DNA of 64,000 nt. Origin: a virus. Below, one piece after another: positions 15,806 through 22,617 of the stretch (position 1 is the first letter of the stretch; the number at the start of each line of letters is the position of its first letter). The notes under the pieces were generated by a model. The model was not told the origin of the DNA and did no database searches. It saw nothing but the letters and a program-made list of their open reading frames with translations. The position numbers were made by a program, and so were the translations under genes. The stretch is from the IMG/VR virus record IMGVR_UViG_3300021057_000011, positions 1-64,000 of that record; one strand, given 5' to 3'.

Positions 15806-15974
15806 AAGCGTCCTCCGGTCGTACCACTTCCCGGATTTCCGACAGGAAAAGCTCGTCCAGGATGTCCTGTTTGCTTAGCTTGTCCAGCTTTAGCTCCGCC
15901 CGATGATTCGCTTCGTCTTGGCTCTCGGCGTCCACCGTGATCTGAAGCTCATAGCTGACGATGTACCGTTTCAT
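15795..15974 (-). CDS. Hypothetical protein, 59 aa
   Basis: A small alpha/beta protein (MKRYIVSYELQITVDAESQD, EANHRAELKLDKLSKQDIL). The start at 15974 is set by ATGA overlap with the gene on its right. Unrecognised. Confidence 0.75.
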   Translation of the reverse strand: MKRYIVSYELQITVDAESQDEANHRAELKLDKLSKQDILDELFLSEIREVVRPEDAYAG

Positions 15975-16180
15975 TCCTCTTCGTCTCCTTCTTCGAAAAT
16001 GTTCCGGCCGCAATTGTCACAGTAGACCTCCGTACCCTCTTCCAGGGTATCCACCATCATGCTTTCAACTTCCTCGACATAATCCTCGAAGGCATCGAGA
16101 ACCCATGTCACCCGCCGTTCTTCGGTATCGGTGCGGATAAAGCGTTGCTGTCCGGGGCAGTGGGGGCAGGTATAGCTCAT
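15971..16180 (-). CDS. Zinc-ribbon protein, 69 aa (GEY-type family)
   Basis: CPHCPGQQRF at residue 5 and VYCDNCGRN near residue 53 with an acidic spacer and acidic tail. Third member of a local cluster of similar two-knuckle ribbons. Confidence 0.8.
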   Translation of the reverse strand: MSYTCPHCPGQQRFIRTDTEERRVTWVLDAFEDYVEEVESMMVDTLEEGTEVYCDNCGRNIFEEGDEEE

Positions 16181-16509
16181 TCTTCTTCCTCGCTTTCGTC
16201 ATCCCATTCGCCGGTTTCTTCGTAGAACTCTTTCGCCGCCAGGGCGGCCATATGCCAGGGATCGTTCGGATCCTCCTCCAGGTAGTCTCGAACCTCGCCG
16301 GGCCCATCGAGCAGAACGCAGCCGGCAGAGCAACCGAATGAAATCGTCTCGTAGTTCTCGAGGACCCCTTCCACCCGATCCGGCTCGAGCGCACAGAGGG
16401 CGAGCGCCTGCTCCTCGGTCGCCTTCACAAGGACCTTGCCGCCTTTGGCGCGGACAAGGACATGCACCCACTCGGGATCGTTTGTACATTCGGAGCTTGG
16501 GTCCATCAT
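16177..16509 (-). CDS. Acidic hypothetical protein, 110 aa
   Basis: A small domain (WVHVLVRAKGGKVLVKATEEQ) with a CSAGC pair near residue 62 and a poly-acidic tail (WDDESEEEE). Two ATGs at 16506 and 16509; the upstream one has the better spacing to GGGGAG. Confidence 0.75.
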   Translation of the reverse strand: MMDPSSECTNDPEWVHVLVRAKGGKVLVKATEEQALALCALEPDRVEGVLENYETISFGCSAGCVLLDGPGEVRDYLEEDPNDPWHMAALAAKEFYEETGEWDDESEEEE

Positions 16510-17102
16510 CGGCAGCTCCCCACCGGCAGGATCAAATCGTCAACTCGCCGCACCCTGCATTCGATCTCCATCTGCCGGATATCCACATCTCGGAACGCGG
16601 TAGGAGACCCCGGGACAAACGGACACGTCCACTGCCCCTCACTATCCCGCATCAGAATCATGCCGGCGTGGTAAAGCCGATCATAGCCTCGGGTCAGGAC
16701 ATAGATCGGCGGCGGAGAGGGAGTTTCTGAAACCCCGACCAGGTCTCCCAGCAACTTCTCGGTCAGATCGTGATTGAATTTCTGCCGCAGCATCCCAAAG
16801 ACCTCATAGAAGCCCCAGAGACAGGCCTTGGTTCCCGGGGTAAATCGGACCGAATACGTATCGAACCCTTCGCCGCCACAAATGCGAAACTCGCCGACCT
16901 CGGTCTTCCACTCCTGTAGGGGCGCAACAACGATCATTTCGTGCGTCAGTTCACGGCCATCGCGAAAAACCAAGGTCCGCTGGATCAGATCCCCAACTTC
17001 ATTCTCTACGGCGGAAACCACCTGGGCCAAATCGAATTGCCAGGTCATCTCGATCTCATCGTCCTCGGTGTGCTTCTCGAGCACCAGGGTTTTAATGTAC
17101 AT
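16506..17102 (-). CDS. Hypothetical protein, 198 aa
   Basis: Beta-rich with a C-terminal helical part; it begins MYIKTLVLEKHTEDDEIEMT. First gene left of a terminator, with AAAGGAGG lying inside a 14-bp palindrome, so translation or transcription initiation may be controlled there. No family recognised. Confidence 0.8.
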   Translation of the reverse strand: MYIKTLVLEKHTEDDEIEMTWQFDLAQVVSAVENEVGDLIQRTLVFRDGRELTHEMIVVAPLQEWKTEVGEFRICGGEGFDTYSVRFTPGTKACLWGFYEVFGMLRQKFNHDLTEKLLGDLVGVSETPSPPPIYVLTRGYDRLYHAGMILMRDSEGQWTCPFVPGSPTAFRDVDIRQMEIECRVRRVDDLILPVGSCR

Positions 17103-17113
17103 ATCTATCCTCC

Positions 17114-17127
17114 TTTAAGATCTTAAA
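17114..17127. promoter_or_regulatory. 14-bp palindrome over the ribosome site
   Basis: TTTAAGATCTTAAA is a perfect palindrome whose left half provides the AAA of the AAAGGAGG ribosome site of the 16506-17102 gene and whose right half overlaps the U-tract of the preceding terminator. It could be a protein operator or an RNA element that masks the ribosome site. Confidence 0.4.
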
Positions 17128-17147
17128 AAGCCCCGCTGGGGGGGCTT
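17125..17147 (-). terminator. Rho-independent terminator
   Basis: Minus-strand AAGCCCC/GGGGCTT stem, 6-base loop and UUUUU-type tail. It lies downstream of the 17180-17446 gene. Confidence 0.85.
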
Positions 17148-17179
17148 AGACAAACTAAACGATTCGATCAGCTTAAGCT

Positions 17180-17446
17180 TTAAACTTCTTTCAGACGCAG
17201 TAATTTAGCCGCCTTACCTTTTCGCCGTAATTTTTCAAGTAAAAAACGACCCTCACGCATATGGCTGAACCATCCGGCTATATACCAAGTAGCCTGGGCG
17301 AAATCATAAGCAACGACAACAAACTGTAACATGGTCTGACTGATTCGCCGACCGAGCAAAGTTTCCTCAAACATCACCCAATGCGCATGGTCGCCTGCTC
17401 CGATCGCAGACCGGTAGCCCTGTATATCTACTAAGTCTTTTCCCAT
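17180..17446 (-). CDS. Hypothetical protein, 88 aa
   Basis: A hydrophobic central part (MLQFVVVAYDFAQATWYIAG) and a basic C-terminal helix (LLEKLRRKGKAAKLLRLKEV). It may associate with membrane. Base composition is slightly A+T-richer than neighbours. Unrecognised. Confidence 0.75.
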   Translation of the reverse strand: MGKDLVDIQGYRSAIGAGDHAHWVMFEETLLGRRISQTMLQFVVVAYDFAQATWYIAGWFSHMREGRFLLEKLRRKGKAAKLLRLKEV

Positions 17447-17460
17447 ACTACCTCAGTTCA

Positions 17461-17589
17461 TTACCACGCTCGTGGGGAACAGACGATGCTCCCGCCACGG
17501 ATCCGAATCAGCAGCTTGAGCGACCCTTCCACCCGGGCCCGGTAAATCTTTCGCCGGACCTTCTTGGCCAGGCGGAGCAGGGAATTCAT
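17461..17589 (-). CDS. 42-residue AKK-RRKI mini-protein
   Basis: A 42-codon frame (MNSLLRLAKKVRRKIYRARV, then LKLLIRIRGGSIV) that matches the first 40 residues of the 8237-8989 and 8986-9318 products. ATGA overlap with the gene on its right and a proper stop argue that it is a complete mini-gene and not a remnant, although a truncated paralogue cannot be excluded. Confidence 0.7.
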   Translation of the reverse strand: MNSLLRLAKKVRRKIYRARVEGSLKLLIRIRGGSIVCSPRAW

Positions 17590-17912
17590 GCCAGCACCTC
17601 GTCCTCGAGCTTCAGGATTTTCAAAAAGTCCCACAGGGCCTTCTTGGTGAAGGTCTGCCAGTGGTAGTCCCCAGGCAGGAAAAGCGCAGGCCGCCCCGAC
17701 TCAGGAATCATAAATATCAGCTCCCCCTTGCCTCCTGGCATCCACGGCTCTTCCGGGACGATGTAGGGGATGCGCCAGGACAGTCCACCGGAACGAGGAC
17801 GGACTTCTTTCCGCACCTCACCAGCGGGCAAATAACTGAAGGTTTCATCGCCGCGGCGACAGAACCAAAATTCAATTCGATGAGTGCTGTGCTGCTCAAC
17901 TGCGTTGATCAT
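17586..17912 (-). CDS. Hypothetical protein, 108 aa
   Basis: Beta-rich (HRIEFWFCRRGDETFSYLP; GELIFMIPESGRPALFLPG) with a helical end. It lies left of the recombinase terminator and is coupled to the 42-codon gene. Unrecognised. Confidence 0.75.
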   Translation of the reverse strand: MINAVEQHSTHRIEFWFCRRGDETFSYLPAGEVRKEVRPRSGGLSWRIPYIVPEEPWMPGGKGELIFMIPESGRPALFLPGDYHWQTFTKKALWDFLKILKLEDEVLA

Positions 17913-17960
17913 AGGGTGCCTCCTGGGGGATCTTACTAGTATAGAAAATTTCTCCAGACC

Positions 17961-17985
17961 AAAAGCCCCTGTGTTCCAGGGGCTT
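17961..17985 (-). terminator. Terminator downstream of the serine recombinase
   Basis: Minus-strand 8-bp stem (AGCCCCTG/CAGGGGCT) followed by UUUU. It is 20 bases past the recombinase stop. The adjoining 17940-17960 segment (AGAAAATTTCT core) is a place to look for an attachment site. Confidence 0.85.
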
Positions 17986-18005
17986 GAGCAAAGTTTGTGC
18001 GGGGG

Positions 18006-19580
18006 TCAGGCGGGTATGAGAGCCCGCAAAAGCGCATAGACAGGGGTTCCTACCTGCCTGTGAGAGCGTGTGGAATGATCCAAGTAGCCGGGATGGTAGT
18101 TGGCGCTTTCCACAAATTCCAGGGCATAGGCCTCGGGGATATAAGCGAGGTGAATATCGACCGCTCCGGGGCTGATGATGAGGTGCTCGACGAGCTGTTC
18201 CAGCTGTCGGTTTTTTTGCTCGGTGGAGAAGTCGTCCCAGTGGGCCAGGACCCGCTGGGCACTCTCGACGGCAGCGGAGGTCGCGTAGGACTGGGTGCGC
18301 AGATGGGCAAGCTCGCCTTCGAGGCGGGGGATTTCCTGCTCGAGGGCTTTTTTCTGGGCCTCGAACTTCGCGTCCATCGCAGCGAAACGCTCCTCGCTCC
18401 ATTTGCCCGAGAGAAAGAGCTGGAAGGTTTTTTCCTGGTCTCTGAGGGTCTGAGCCAGGTCTTTCTTGGCGCCGGCGAGCAGGGTTTCCTTGGCCGTGAT
18501 GTGGGTCTCGAGCTGCTCAATCGGTTGGGTCAGGGCTTCCGGGGCCGCAAAGAAGGTGGTCAATCGCTGCCGGAAAATCGCTTCGAGCACGGTGAGCCGG
18601 ATCTGGGTGTGGCAGGCCCGGCAGCGGAATTTTTGGGTCTTGTGCTGCTTGCGGTCGTCGCAGTACATCTTCTTGCCGCAGTGGCATTTGACAAAGCCAC
18701 TGAAGGGGTAAACCCCTTTCTTGGACTTCGCCGGCGGGCGCTTGGTGTAGTCGGCCATCAATATATGATAGGTGGCCTGCCAGAGCTCCCGAGGGATGAT
18801 CGGCAGGGTGGTGTGGTAGAGCCACTCCGCTTCGGGCTTGGGGAGGCAGGTGCTGGTTTTCAGCCCGCGCTTGAGGGTCGAGTAATTCGCCTTGCGCCGC
18901 CCGATGCCGGTTTCGTCCAGCAGCAGGTAGCGGACCGAGGAATCGCTCCAAGCCCCGCCGCGCTGAGTTTTGTAGCCGCGGCGGTTCATCTCGGTCGCCA
19001 CCGTGCGGCAGCGGCGGTGCTCCAGAAACAGGGTGTGCAGTTCGAGCCGAATCGAGGCCGTGGGCGGATGGGGCACCAGGACCCCGTCCTGCCATTCGTA
19101 CCCAAACGGCGCTTTGCCGCCGAGGTGCTTGCCGAGCTGGGCCCGGACCTTGACACTGGCCACCATGCGTGAGCGGATGTTCTCCCAGTCCCACTCCGCC
19201 AGCACGGCGATGATGCCGTAGAGCATCCGGCCGTGGGGGGTGGAGGTATCGAGGTTCATGTCCAGGCAAATCAAGGCCGCATTTTTTTCCTGGCACAGGT
19301 CCGCGACATTCAACAGCACCTTGCGCCGGCGGGCGAGACGTTCGAGCTTGGAGAACATCAGGCCCTTGATGCGGCCGGCGGTGATATCGTCGACCATGCG
19401 CAGGTACTCCGGGTGCTCCTCGACGATCATGCCGCTGACCCCGTCGAGGACATAGACCGCGGCCACCTCGCGCTGGGAGCGCTCGGCATAGGCTTTGCAC
19501 GCAATCAAATGGTGCTCGAGGCTGTCGGAATCGGGATCATCTTTCGAGACCCGGGCCCACACGCCAACGGGAATACTCAT
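18006..19580 (-). CDS. Large serine recombinase (integrase)
   Basis: A 524-residue protein that would integrate or excise the phage genome by serine-linked strand exchange. The resolvase domain occupies residues 1-150: VGVWARVSKDD (nucleophilic Ser in RVS), SLEHH (usual family form SLExQ), FSKLERLARR and GRMLYGIIAVLAEWDWENIRSR. A recombinase domain follows with GKAPFGYEW. The zinc ribbon is CHCGKKMYC..CRAC near residues 305-330, followed by a long coiled coil. The start MSIPVG at 19580 overlaps the next gene by ATGA, so it is co-translated with a small gene. A terminator lies immediately downstream. The gene points to a temperate lifestyle; no attP was proven. Confidence 0.92.
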   Translation of the reverse strand: MSIPVGVWARVSKDDPDSDSLEHHLIACKAYAERSQREVAAVYVLDGVSGMIVEEHPEYLRMVDDITAGRIKGLMFSKLERLARRRKVLLNVADLCQEKNAALICLDMNLDTSTPHGRMLYGIIAVLAEWDWENIRSRMVASVKVRAQLGKHLGGKAPFGYEWQDGVLVPHPPTASIRLELHTLFLEHRRCRTVATEMNRRGYKTQRGGAWSDSSVRYLLLDETGIGRRKANYSTLKRGLKTSTCLPKPEAEWLYHTTLPIIPRELWQATYHILMADYTKRPPAKSKKGVYPFSGFVKCHCGKKMYCDDRKQHKTQKFRCRACHTQIRLTVLEAIFRQRLTTFFAAPEALTQPIEQLETHITAKETLLAGAKKDLAQTLRDQEKTFQLFLSGKWSEERFAAMDAKFEAQKKALEQEIPRLEGELAHLRTQSYATSAAVESAQRVLAHWDDFSTEQKNRQLEQLVEHLIISPGAVDIHLAYIPEAYALEFVESANYHPGYLDHSTRSHRQVGTPVYALLRALIPA

Positions 19581-19882
19581 GGCTGCGCGTGCCTCCCTGC
19601 ATACGCATTGAGATCCGGTGTGAAGCTCGGCAGCCAACCATCGAAGGCCGCATAATCATCGGGCCCTTTGATCCAGTCGTGCCGGCTTTTATTCATCCCC
19701 ATCGGGTGCCTTCCGGGTCGGCCCTTCAATTCCCAGAATGCTTGCCAAGCATCCCCGATGTACAGGATGAACCCCACCATCTGACCCCCGGGCCAGCGCT
19801 CCTGGTCGAGCGTCAGCATGGCGTCGGGTTCCAGCCCATGCAGTTCGCAATACCGAAGGTAACGCGGGTTCCAGCTGCTCAT
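19577..19882 (-). CDS. Hypothetical protein upstream of recombinase, 101 aa
   Basis: An aromatic-rich small protein (MSSWNPRYLRYCELHGLEPD; QMVGFILYIGDAWQAFWELK) that ends four bases inside the recombinase start. A directionality factor would be expected to be small and near the integrase, but this protein lacks a recognisable excisionase motif, so that role is speculation. Confidence 0.75.
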   Translation of the reverse strand: MSSWNPRYLRYCELHGLEPDAMLTLDQERWPGGQMVGFILYIGDAWQAFWELKGRPGRHPMGMNKSRHDWIKGPDDYAAFDGWLPSFTPDLNAYAGRHAQP

Positions 19883-20067
19883 GGTTGCCTCCGCAAGGCT
19901 TCGGCCGTCGTGAGGCGCAGCTGCTCCGCCCGGCGGGCGGCATCGGGCGGCCTCGAAAAGGAAATCGTCACGGTAAATCCCTCGATCTCATCGGTGATGG
20001 GGTCCGGAAGGATTAAAACCGGCGCAGGGATGGCTGTCTGTGATTCAGGGGTCTGTGAGGGTTGCAC
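19879..20067 (-). CDS. Hypothetical protein, 62 aa
   Basis: A Pro/Thr-rich N-terminus, a beta segment (EGFTVTISFSRPP) and an Arg/Ala-rich C-terminal helix. ATGA overlap with the 101-codon gene. First gene of the recombinase operon, after tandem terminators. Confidence 0.7.
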   Translation of the reverse strand: MQPSQTPESQTAIPAPVLILPDPITDEIEGFTVTISFSRPPDAARRAEQLRLTTAEALRRQP

Positions 20068-20116
20068 AATCGGTCACCTCATACGGAGAAGAGATGACCC
20101 TTGGAGCAAAAAACAC

Positions 20117-20151
20117 GAAAAGCCCCTGCCGGATTTTTCCAGCAAGGGCTT
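20117..20151 (-). terminator. Tandem terminator, left hairpin
   Basis: A 13-bp stem with two G-U pairs, 6-base loop and UUUU tail on the minus strand; second in the direction of transcription of a pair that isolates the recombinase operon. Confidence 0.8.
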
Positions 20152-20155
20152 CTGT

Positions 20156-20187
20156 AAAAACAGCCCTGACTAAGGGGCTTCAGGGCT
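20156..20187 (-). terminator. Tandem terminator, right hairpin
   Basis: AGCCCTGA/TCAGGGCT 8-bp stem with GUUUUU tail, 20 bases past the stop of the 20208-20489 gene. Confidence 0.85.
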
Positions 20188-20207
20188 CTCGATAATGTTA
20201 GATGTCT

Positions 20208-20489
20208 CTATTCTATCACGTAGTTTGGAAACCGCCCCTTAGCCGCCTCCAGCGTGCCCCAGGTCGAGACATAATCCAGCGTCCCGCTGGCGTACTCGAT
20301 CTGGGGGTTCGTCGGCGGGCTATGGGGGTTCCACCAGACCTTGTTGGCGTCGTCCCAGTGGGCCGTGGTGTACTGGCCGGTATCCTGCCGCCTCAACAGA
20401 TAACGATCCCCCTCCTGGGCGATGATTTCGACGGTGGTCTCGGCAAGCTCCTTGCCCAGAAATTTGGTAAAGGTCACAGGTCCAAACAT
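20208..20489 (-). CDS. Hypothetical protein, 93 aa
   Basis: A beta-rich protein (ETTVEIIAQEGDRYLLRRQD; YTTAHWDDANKVWWNPHSPP). Start MFGPVTF with AGGAGGAG. The 57-base leader contains a GCCC-UUCG-GGGC hairpin at about 20502-20519. Unrecognised. Confidence 0.75.
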   Translation of the reverse strand: MFGPVTFTKFLGKELAETTVEIIAQEGDRYLLRRQDTGQYTTAHWDDANKVWWNPHSPPTNPQIEYASGTLDYVSTWGTLEAAKGRFPNYVIE

Positions 20490-20546
20490 ACACTCCTCCT
20501 GAAGATGCCCCGAAGGGCGAATCCCCACATGCATGAGGAAGGGAGA

Positions 20547-20753
20547 TTACTCCTCTTTCACAAACCAGTACCCGTCGTACTGGAACGATCCATCGACCCT
20601 GTAGCAGGCCGTGAACTCTCCCCAGCCGCTCAGGGTTTCGACCCGGGTCACCGTTTCGGCGGAGGCCTGGACGGTCTCCCAGGCCACCTTCCGGCCGGTG
20701 GGTTCGTAGCGGCCCCGATCTTCGGCCACCAACAAAGCATAGTTCTGAGACAT
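20547..20753 (-). CDS. Hypothetical protein, 68 aa
   Basis: A beta-rich small protein (NYALLVAEDRGRYEPTG; GEFTACYRVDGSFQYDGYWF). Good GGAG ribosome site. The 107-base gap to its right has two short hairpins (CGGCCC stem at about 20826-20840) but no gene. Unrecognised. Confidence 0.75.
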   Translation of the reverse strand: MSQNYALLVAEDRGRYEPTGRKVAWETVQASAETVTRVETLSGWGEFTACYRVDGSFQYDGYWFVKEE

Positions 20754-20860
20754 AGCGGTTCTCCTTTGGACAAAGTGAATCGACCCGTGAGGGCTGTAAT
20801 CCGTGATTGTGTTTCAATCCTCGGCCCGAGGGGCCGCTATGCCTGTGGCAGGCGATCCGA

Positions 20861-21211
20861 TCATACCATGGAACGGGAATACTCCTCCCGGGCATTCAGC
20901 CATTTGCCGTTTTTATAGGCCACAATGTAGCTGCAGTCCTCGAGAATGATGCTCACCACCATGCCCACGTTGAAGTGATCGAGAATGTACACCCACTTGA
21001 TCTGCCGGAAGGGCTCCTGAAAAACGGCAACGGCCTGTTCCACAACGCTGTACTGCGTTTCATTGTCGCCGGCTTCGTAAAGCATCTGGCCCCAGTAGGT
21101 GTGGTTCTCTTCATGAAGCTTGCGGCCTTGAAACGTCCGCCAGGCGCGAATCCCGTTTTGCCCCCGGCCCTCGACTTTCTCGGCCACCTCGAAAAACGTC
21201 TCTGCGCGCAT
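20861..21211 (-). CDS. Hypothetical protein, 116 aa
   Basis: An alpha/beta protein (MRAETFFEVAEKVEGRG; VYILDHFNVGMVVSIILEDC). AGGAGG precedes the start. It is the first gene left of the structured RNA region, so its mRNA may begin within or after that element. Confidence 0.75.
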   Translation of the reverse strand: MRAETFFEVAEKVEGRGQNGIRAWRTFQGRKLHEENHTYWGQMLYEAGDNETQYSVVEQAVAVFQEPFRQIKWVYILDHFNVGMVVSIILEDCSYIVAYKNGKWLNAREEYSRSMV

Positions 21212-21284
21212 ACCATCCTCCTGTAAGTAAACGTCCCCATGGAATGGGGAAAAGAGGATCGATCAGATCGTATCATGAAACGGC

Positions 21285-21552
21285 GAAACCCTCCGGGAGG
21301 ATCTTTCGATCGCCGGAGGGCTTCAGGAGAGCGCCGAAGCGCTCAGGGGTGCTGCAGATGCGCGGGAGGAGAGTTGCCCCTCTCCCGGGGCCGGGCTGAG
21401 CCCATCCCACACGGCCGAAGCCGGGGAACAAACCGCCTGACGCACACCCTTGGCCGAAGCCACTATGCCCGCCGGAGCGGGTTTCTGCCTGCCGGGCAAC
21501 GGGTCCCGGGGTTAACCGGAAGGCCGCCGGCAGAGGAGGGAGCCATCTGCAA
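21285..21552 (-). ncRNA. Candidate structured RNA, about 265 nt, no known class
   Basis: Read on the minus strand, this G+C-rich segment folds into a chain of stable hairpins: CCCGC-UCCG-GCGGG (21468-21481), UGGC-UUCG-GCCA (21451-21462), CGGC-UUCG-GCCG (21412-21423), GGGC-UGA-type stem (21393-21403), a GGAGAG stem (21368-21385), GAGCGC-UUCG-GCGCUC (21329-21344) and a CCCUCCGG stem whose inner GAUC stem has a GAAA loop (21289-21320). A 7-bp helix pairs 21544-21550 with 21354-21360 and encloses most of them. UUCG, UCCG and GAAA loops arise only on the minus strand. A promoter-like TAGGCA-17-TATGAT lies at 21560-21588 and predicts a start near 21553. No protein frame with a ribosome site is present. 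I matched no motif of RNase P, tmRNA, 6S or SRP RNA. Confidence 0.6.
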
Positions 21553-21559
21553 CAACTTC

Positions 21560-21588
21560 ATCATAACCTAATCTTAAACGGATGCCTA
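21560..21588 (-). promoter_or_regulatory. Candidate promoter for the structured RNA
   Basis: Minus-strand TAGGCA (21583-21588), 17 bases, TATGAT (21560-21565; 5 of 6 to the sigma-70 consensus). The predicted start near 21553 is three bases before the closing helix of the RNA. The same -35 hexamer and spacing recur upstream of the SpoVS-like gene. Confidence 0.5.
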
Positions 21589-21618
21589 GTCCCCTAGCTA
21601 AAAATTTTTGAAAAAAGT

Positions 21619-22044
21619 TTAGGGGGCACTGAAAAGGGTGGGGGTTTTGGTATCGTCCTCGAGCAATTCGAAACGACCCTCGGCGGTAGCCAGGTAGACG
21701 ACCACGGGCTTTCCCTGCGCCCGCAGCTTGCAGACCGTATCGTAGGTGCCGCGGCTTTCTTTGAGGGGCTTGTCGACGATGGCGAGGCCGGCATTGGCAT
21801 CCCGGGCGATGAAGGTGTTGCGCTTGAACCCCGCCACCTTTCCGTATTCATCCCACTTAGCCGGGTGGATAATCGGCGGCTGAAGGGACAGACTGGTCGT
21901 CAGAGGCATCGTAAAGCCATCGGCTCCTCGAGCTCCTCCAGACACCAGCTGGGTTGTCTCGGGGAAGTGCTGCTTCACCGCCCGCAGGGCCTCGACCACA
22001 TAAGTGGGAGAGACGGTGCGGGATCCGATCATGGCGAGTTTCAC
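21619..22044 (-). CDS. SLOG / YspA-like (DUF2493-type) nucleotide-binding protein
   Basis: A 141-residue Rossmann-like protein with GSR near residue 6, VSGGARGADGF near residue 31, a KWDEYGKVAGFKRNTFIA segment and ESRGTYDTVCKLRAQGKPVVV. These match the SLOG family related to DprA and LOG lysine decarboxylase-like proteins, which bind nucleotides or their derivatives. GTG start at 22044 overlaps the stop of the HTH gene (GTGA). Some SLOG proteins act in defence signalling or ligand sensing; here only ligand binding is a fair inference. Confidence 0.8.
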   Translation of the reverse strand: MKLAMIGSRTVSPTYVVEALRAVKQHFPETTQLVSGGARGADGFTMPLTTSLSLQPPIIHPAKWDEYGKVAGFKRNTFIARDANAGLAIVDKPLKESRGTYDTVCKLRAQGKPVVVYLATAEGRFELLEDDTKTPTLFSAP

Positions 22045-22286
22045 GATCGCTGCAGCTCCTTCATCTGATGTTTGTGAATGCGGGATAAATTGATCCGGTT
22101 CACGCCCAGCTCCAGAAGCCGGGCGGTTTGGTAGCGCAGCAGCCGCTGGGGATTTTTCCGGCCGCTGGCAATGGCGCTGACCGAGCAGCCGATCAGGCGG
22201 GCGAACTGGGCATCGCTCAGGCCCAAGAGCTCTTTGGTATAGAGGGCCTCGTCCCACGAGTAGGTCAATTGCAAGGGTTCACGCAT
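22041..22286 (-). CDS. Small XRE-like HTH protein
   Basis: An 81-residue protein with LGLSDAQFARLIGCSVSAIA, a canonical helix-turn-helix, then GRKNPQRLLRYQTARLLELG. It is translationally coupled to the SLOG-like protein. The 67-base leader carries GATAGGTGGATAG-type repeats that could be its operator. Confidence 0.75.
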   Translation of the reverse strand: MREPLQLTYSWDEALYTKELLGLSDAQFARLIGCSVSAIASGRKNPQRLLRYQTARLLELGVNRINLSRIHKHQMKELQRS

Positions 22287-22353
22287 GTAGGTATCTCCGC
22301 TGATAGGTGGATAGTCTTAGTGTACTTCGGTCAGTGGGGGAAGGGGAGAGGGG

Positions 22354-22617
22354 CTAGGTTGTCTCCTTTTCTCTGTACCAGATCCCCACCGAGACGTTCC
22401 GACAAAAGCCTTTGTGCATCGATTCGGTCTGGTGGGTACGAACGATCTCGATGGGATTCTTTTTGAGCCAGGCGTCGATCTGCTTATCGATAGGGGCGGG
22501 GCAATAACGTCGCACGACACGGCCAGGCTTGTCGGCGGTGGTGGTCTTCGTGCGCTGGTACATCTTCTGGAGGGTCTTCACATGCTGGGTGAGGGAGGCG
22601 GGGTCGAGGGGGTTCAT
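22354..22617 (-). CDS. Hypothetical protein, 87 aa
   Basis: A basic protein (HVKTLQKMYQRTKTTTADKP; APIDKQIDAWLKKNPIEIVR). ATGA overlap with the gene on its right. Unrecognised. Confidence 0.75.
   Translation of the reverse strand: MNPLDPASLTQHVKTLQKMYQRTKTTTADKPGRVVRRYCPAPIDKQIDAWLKKNPIEIVRTHQTESMHKGFCRNVSVGIWYREKETT

Noticed and set aside
17997-19172. 391-codon plus-strand open frame
   Set aside because: Antisense to the serine recombinase, which has clear domains.
20754-20860. CRISPR-like GTTTCAATCC sequence in a short gap
   Set aside because: It occurs once, with no repeated spacing or second copy.
21239-21571. 110-codon plus-strand open frame across the structured RNA
   Set aside because: Arg/Gly-rich product without similarity or ribosome site; the same bases make UUCG/GAAA hairpins on the other strand.
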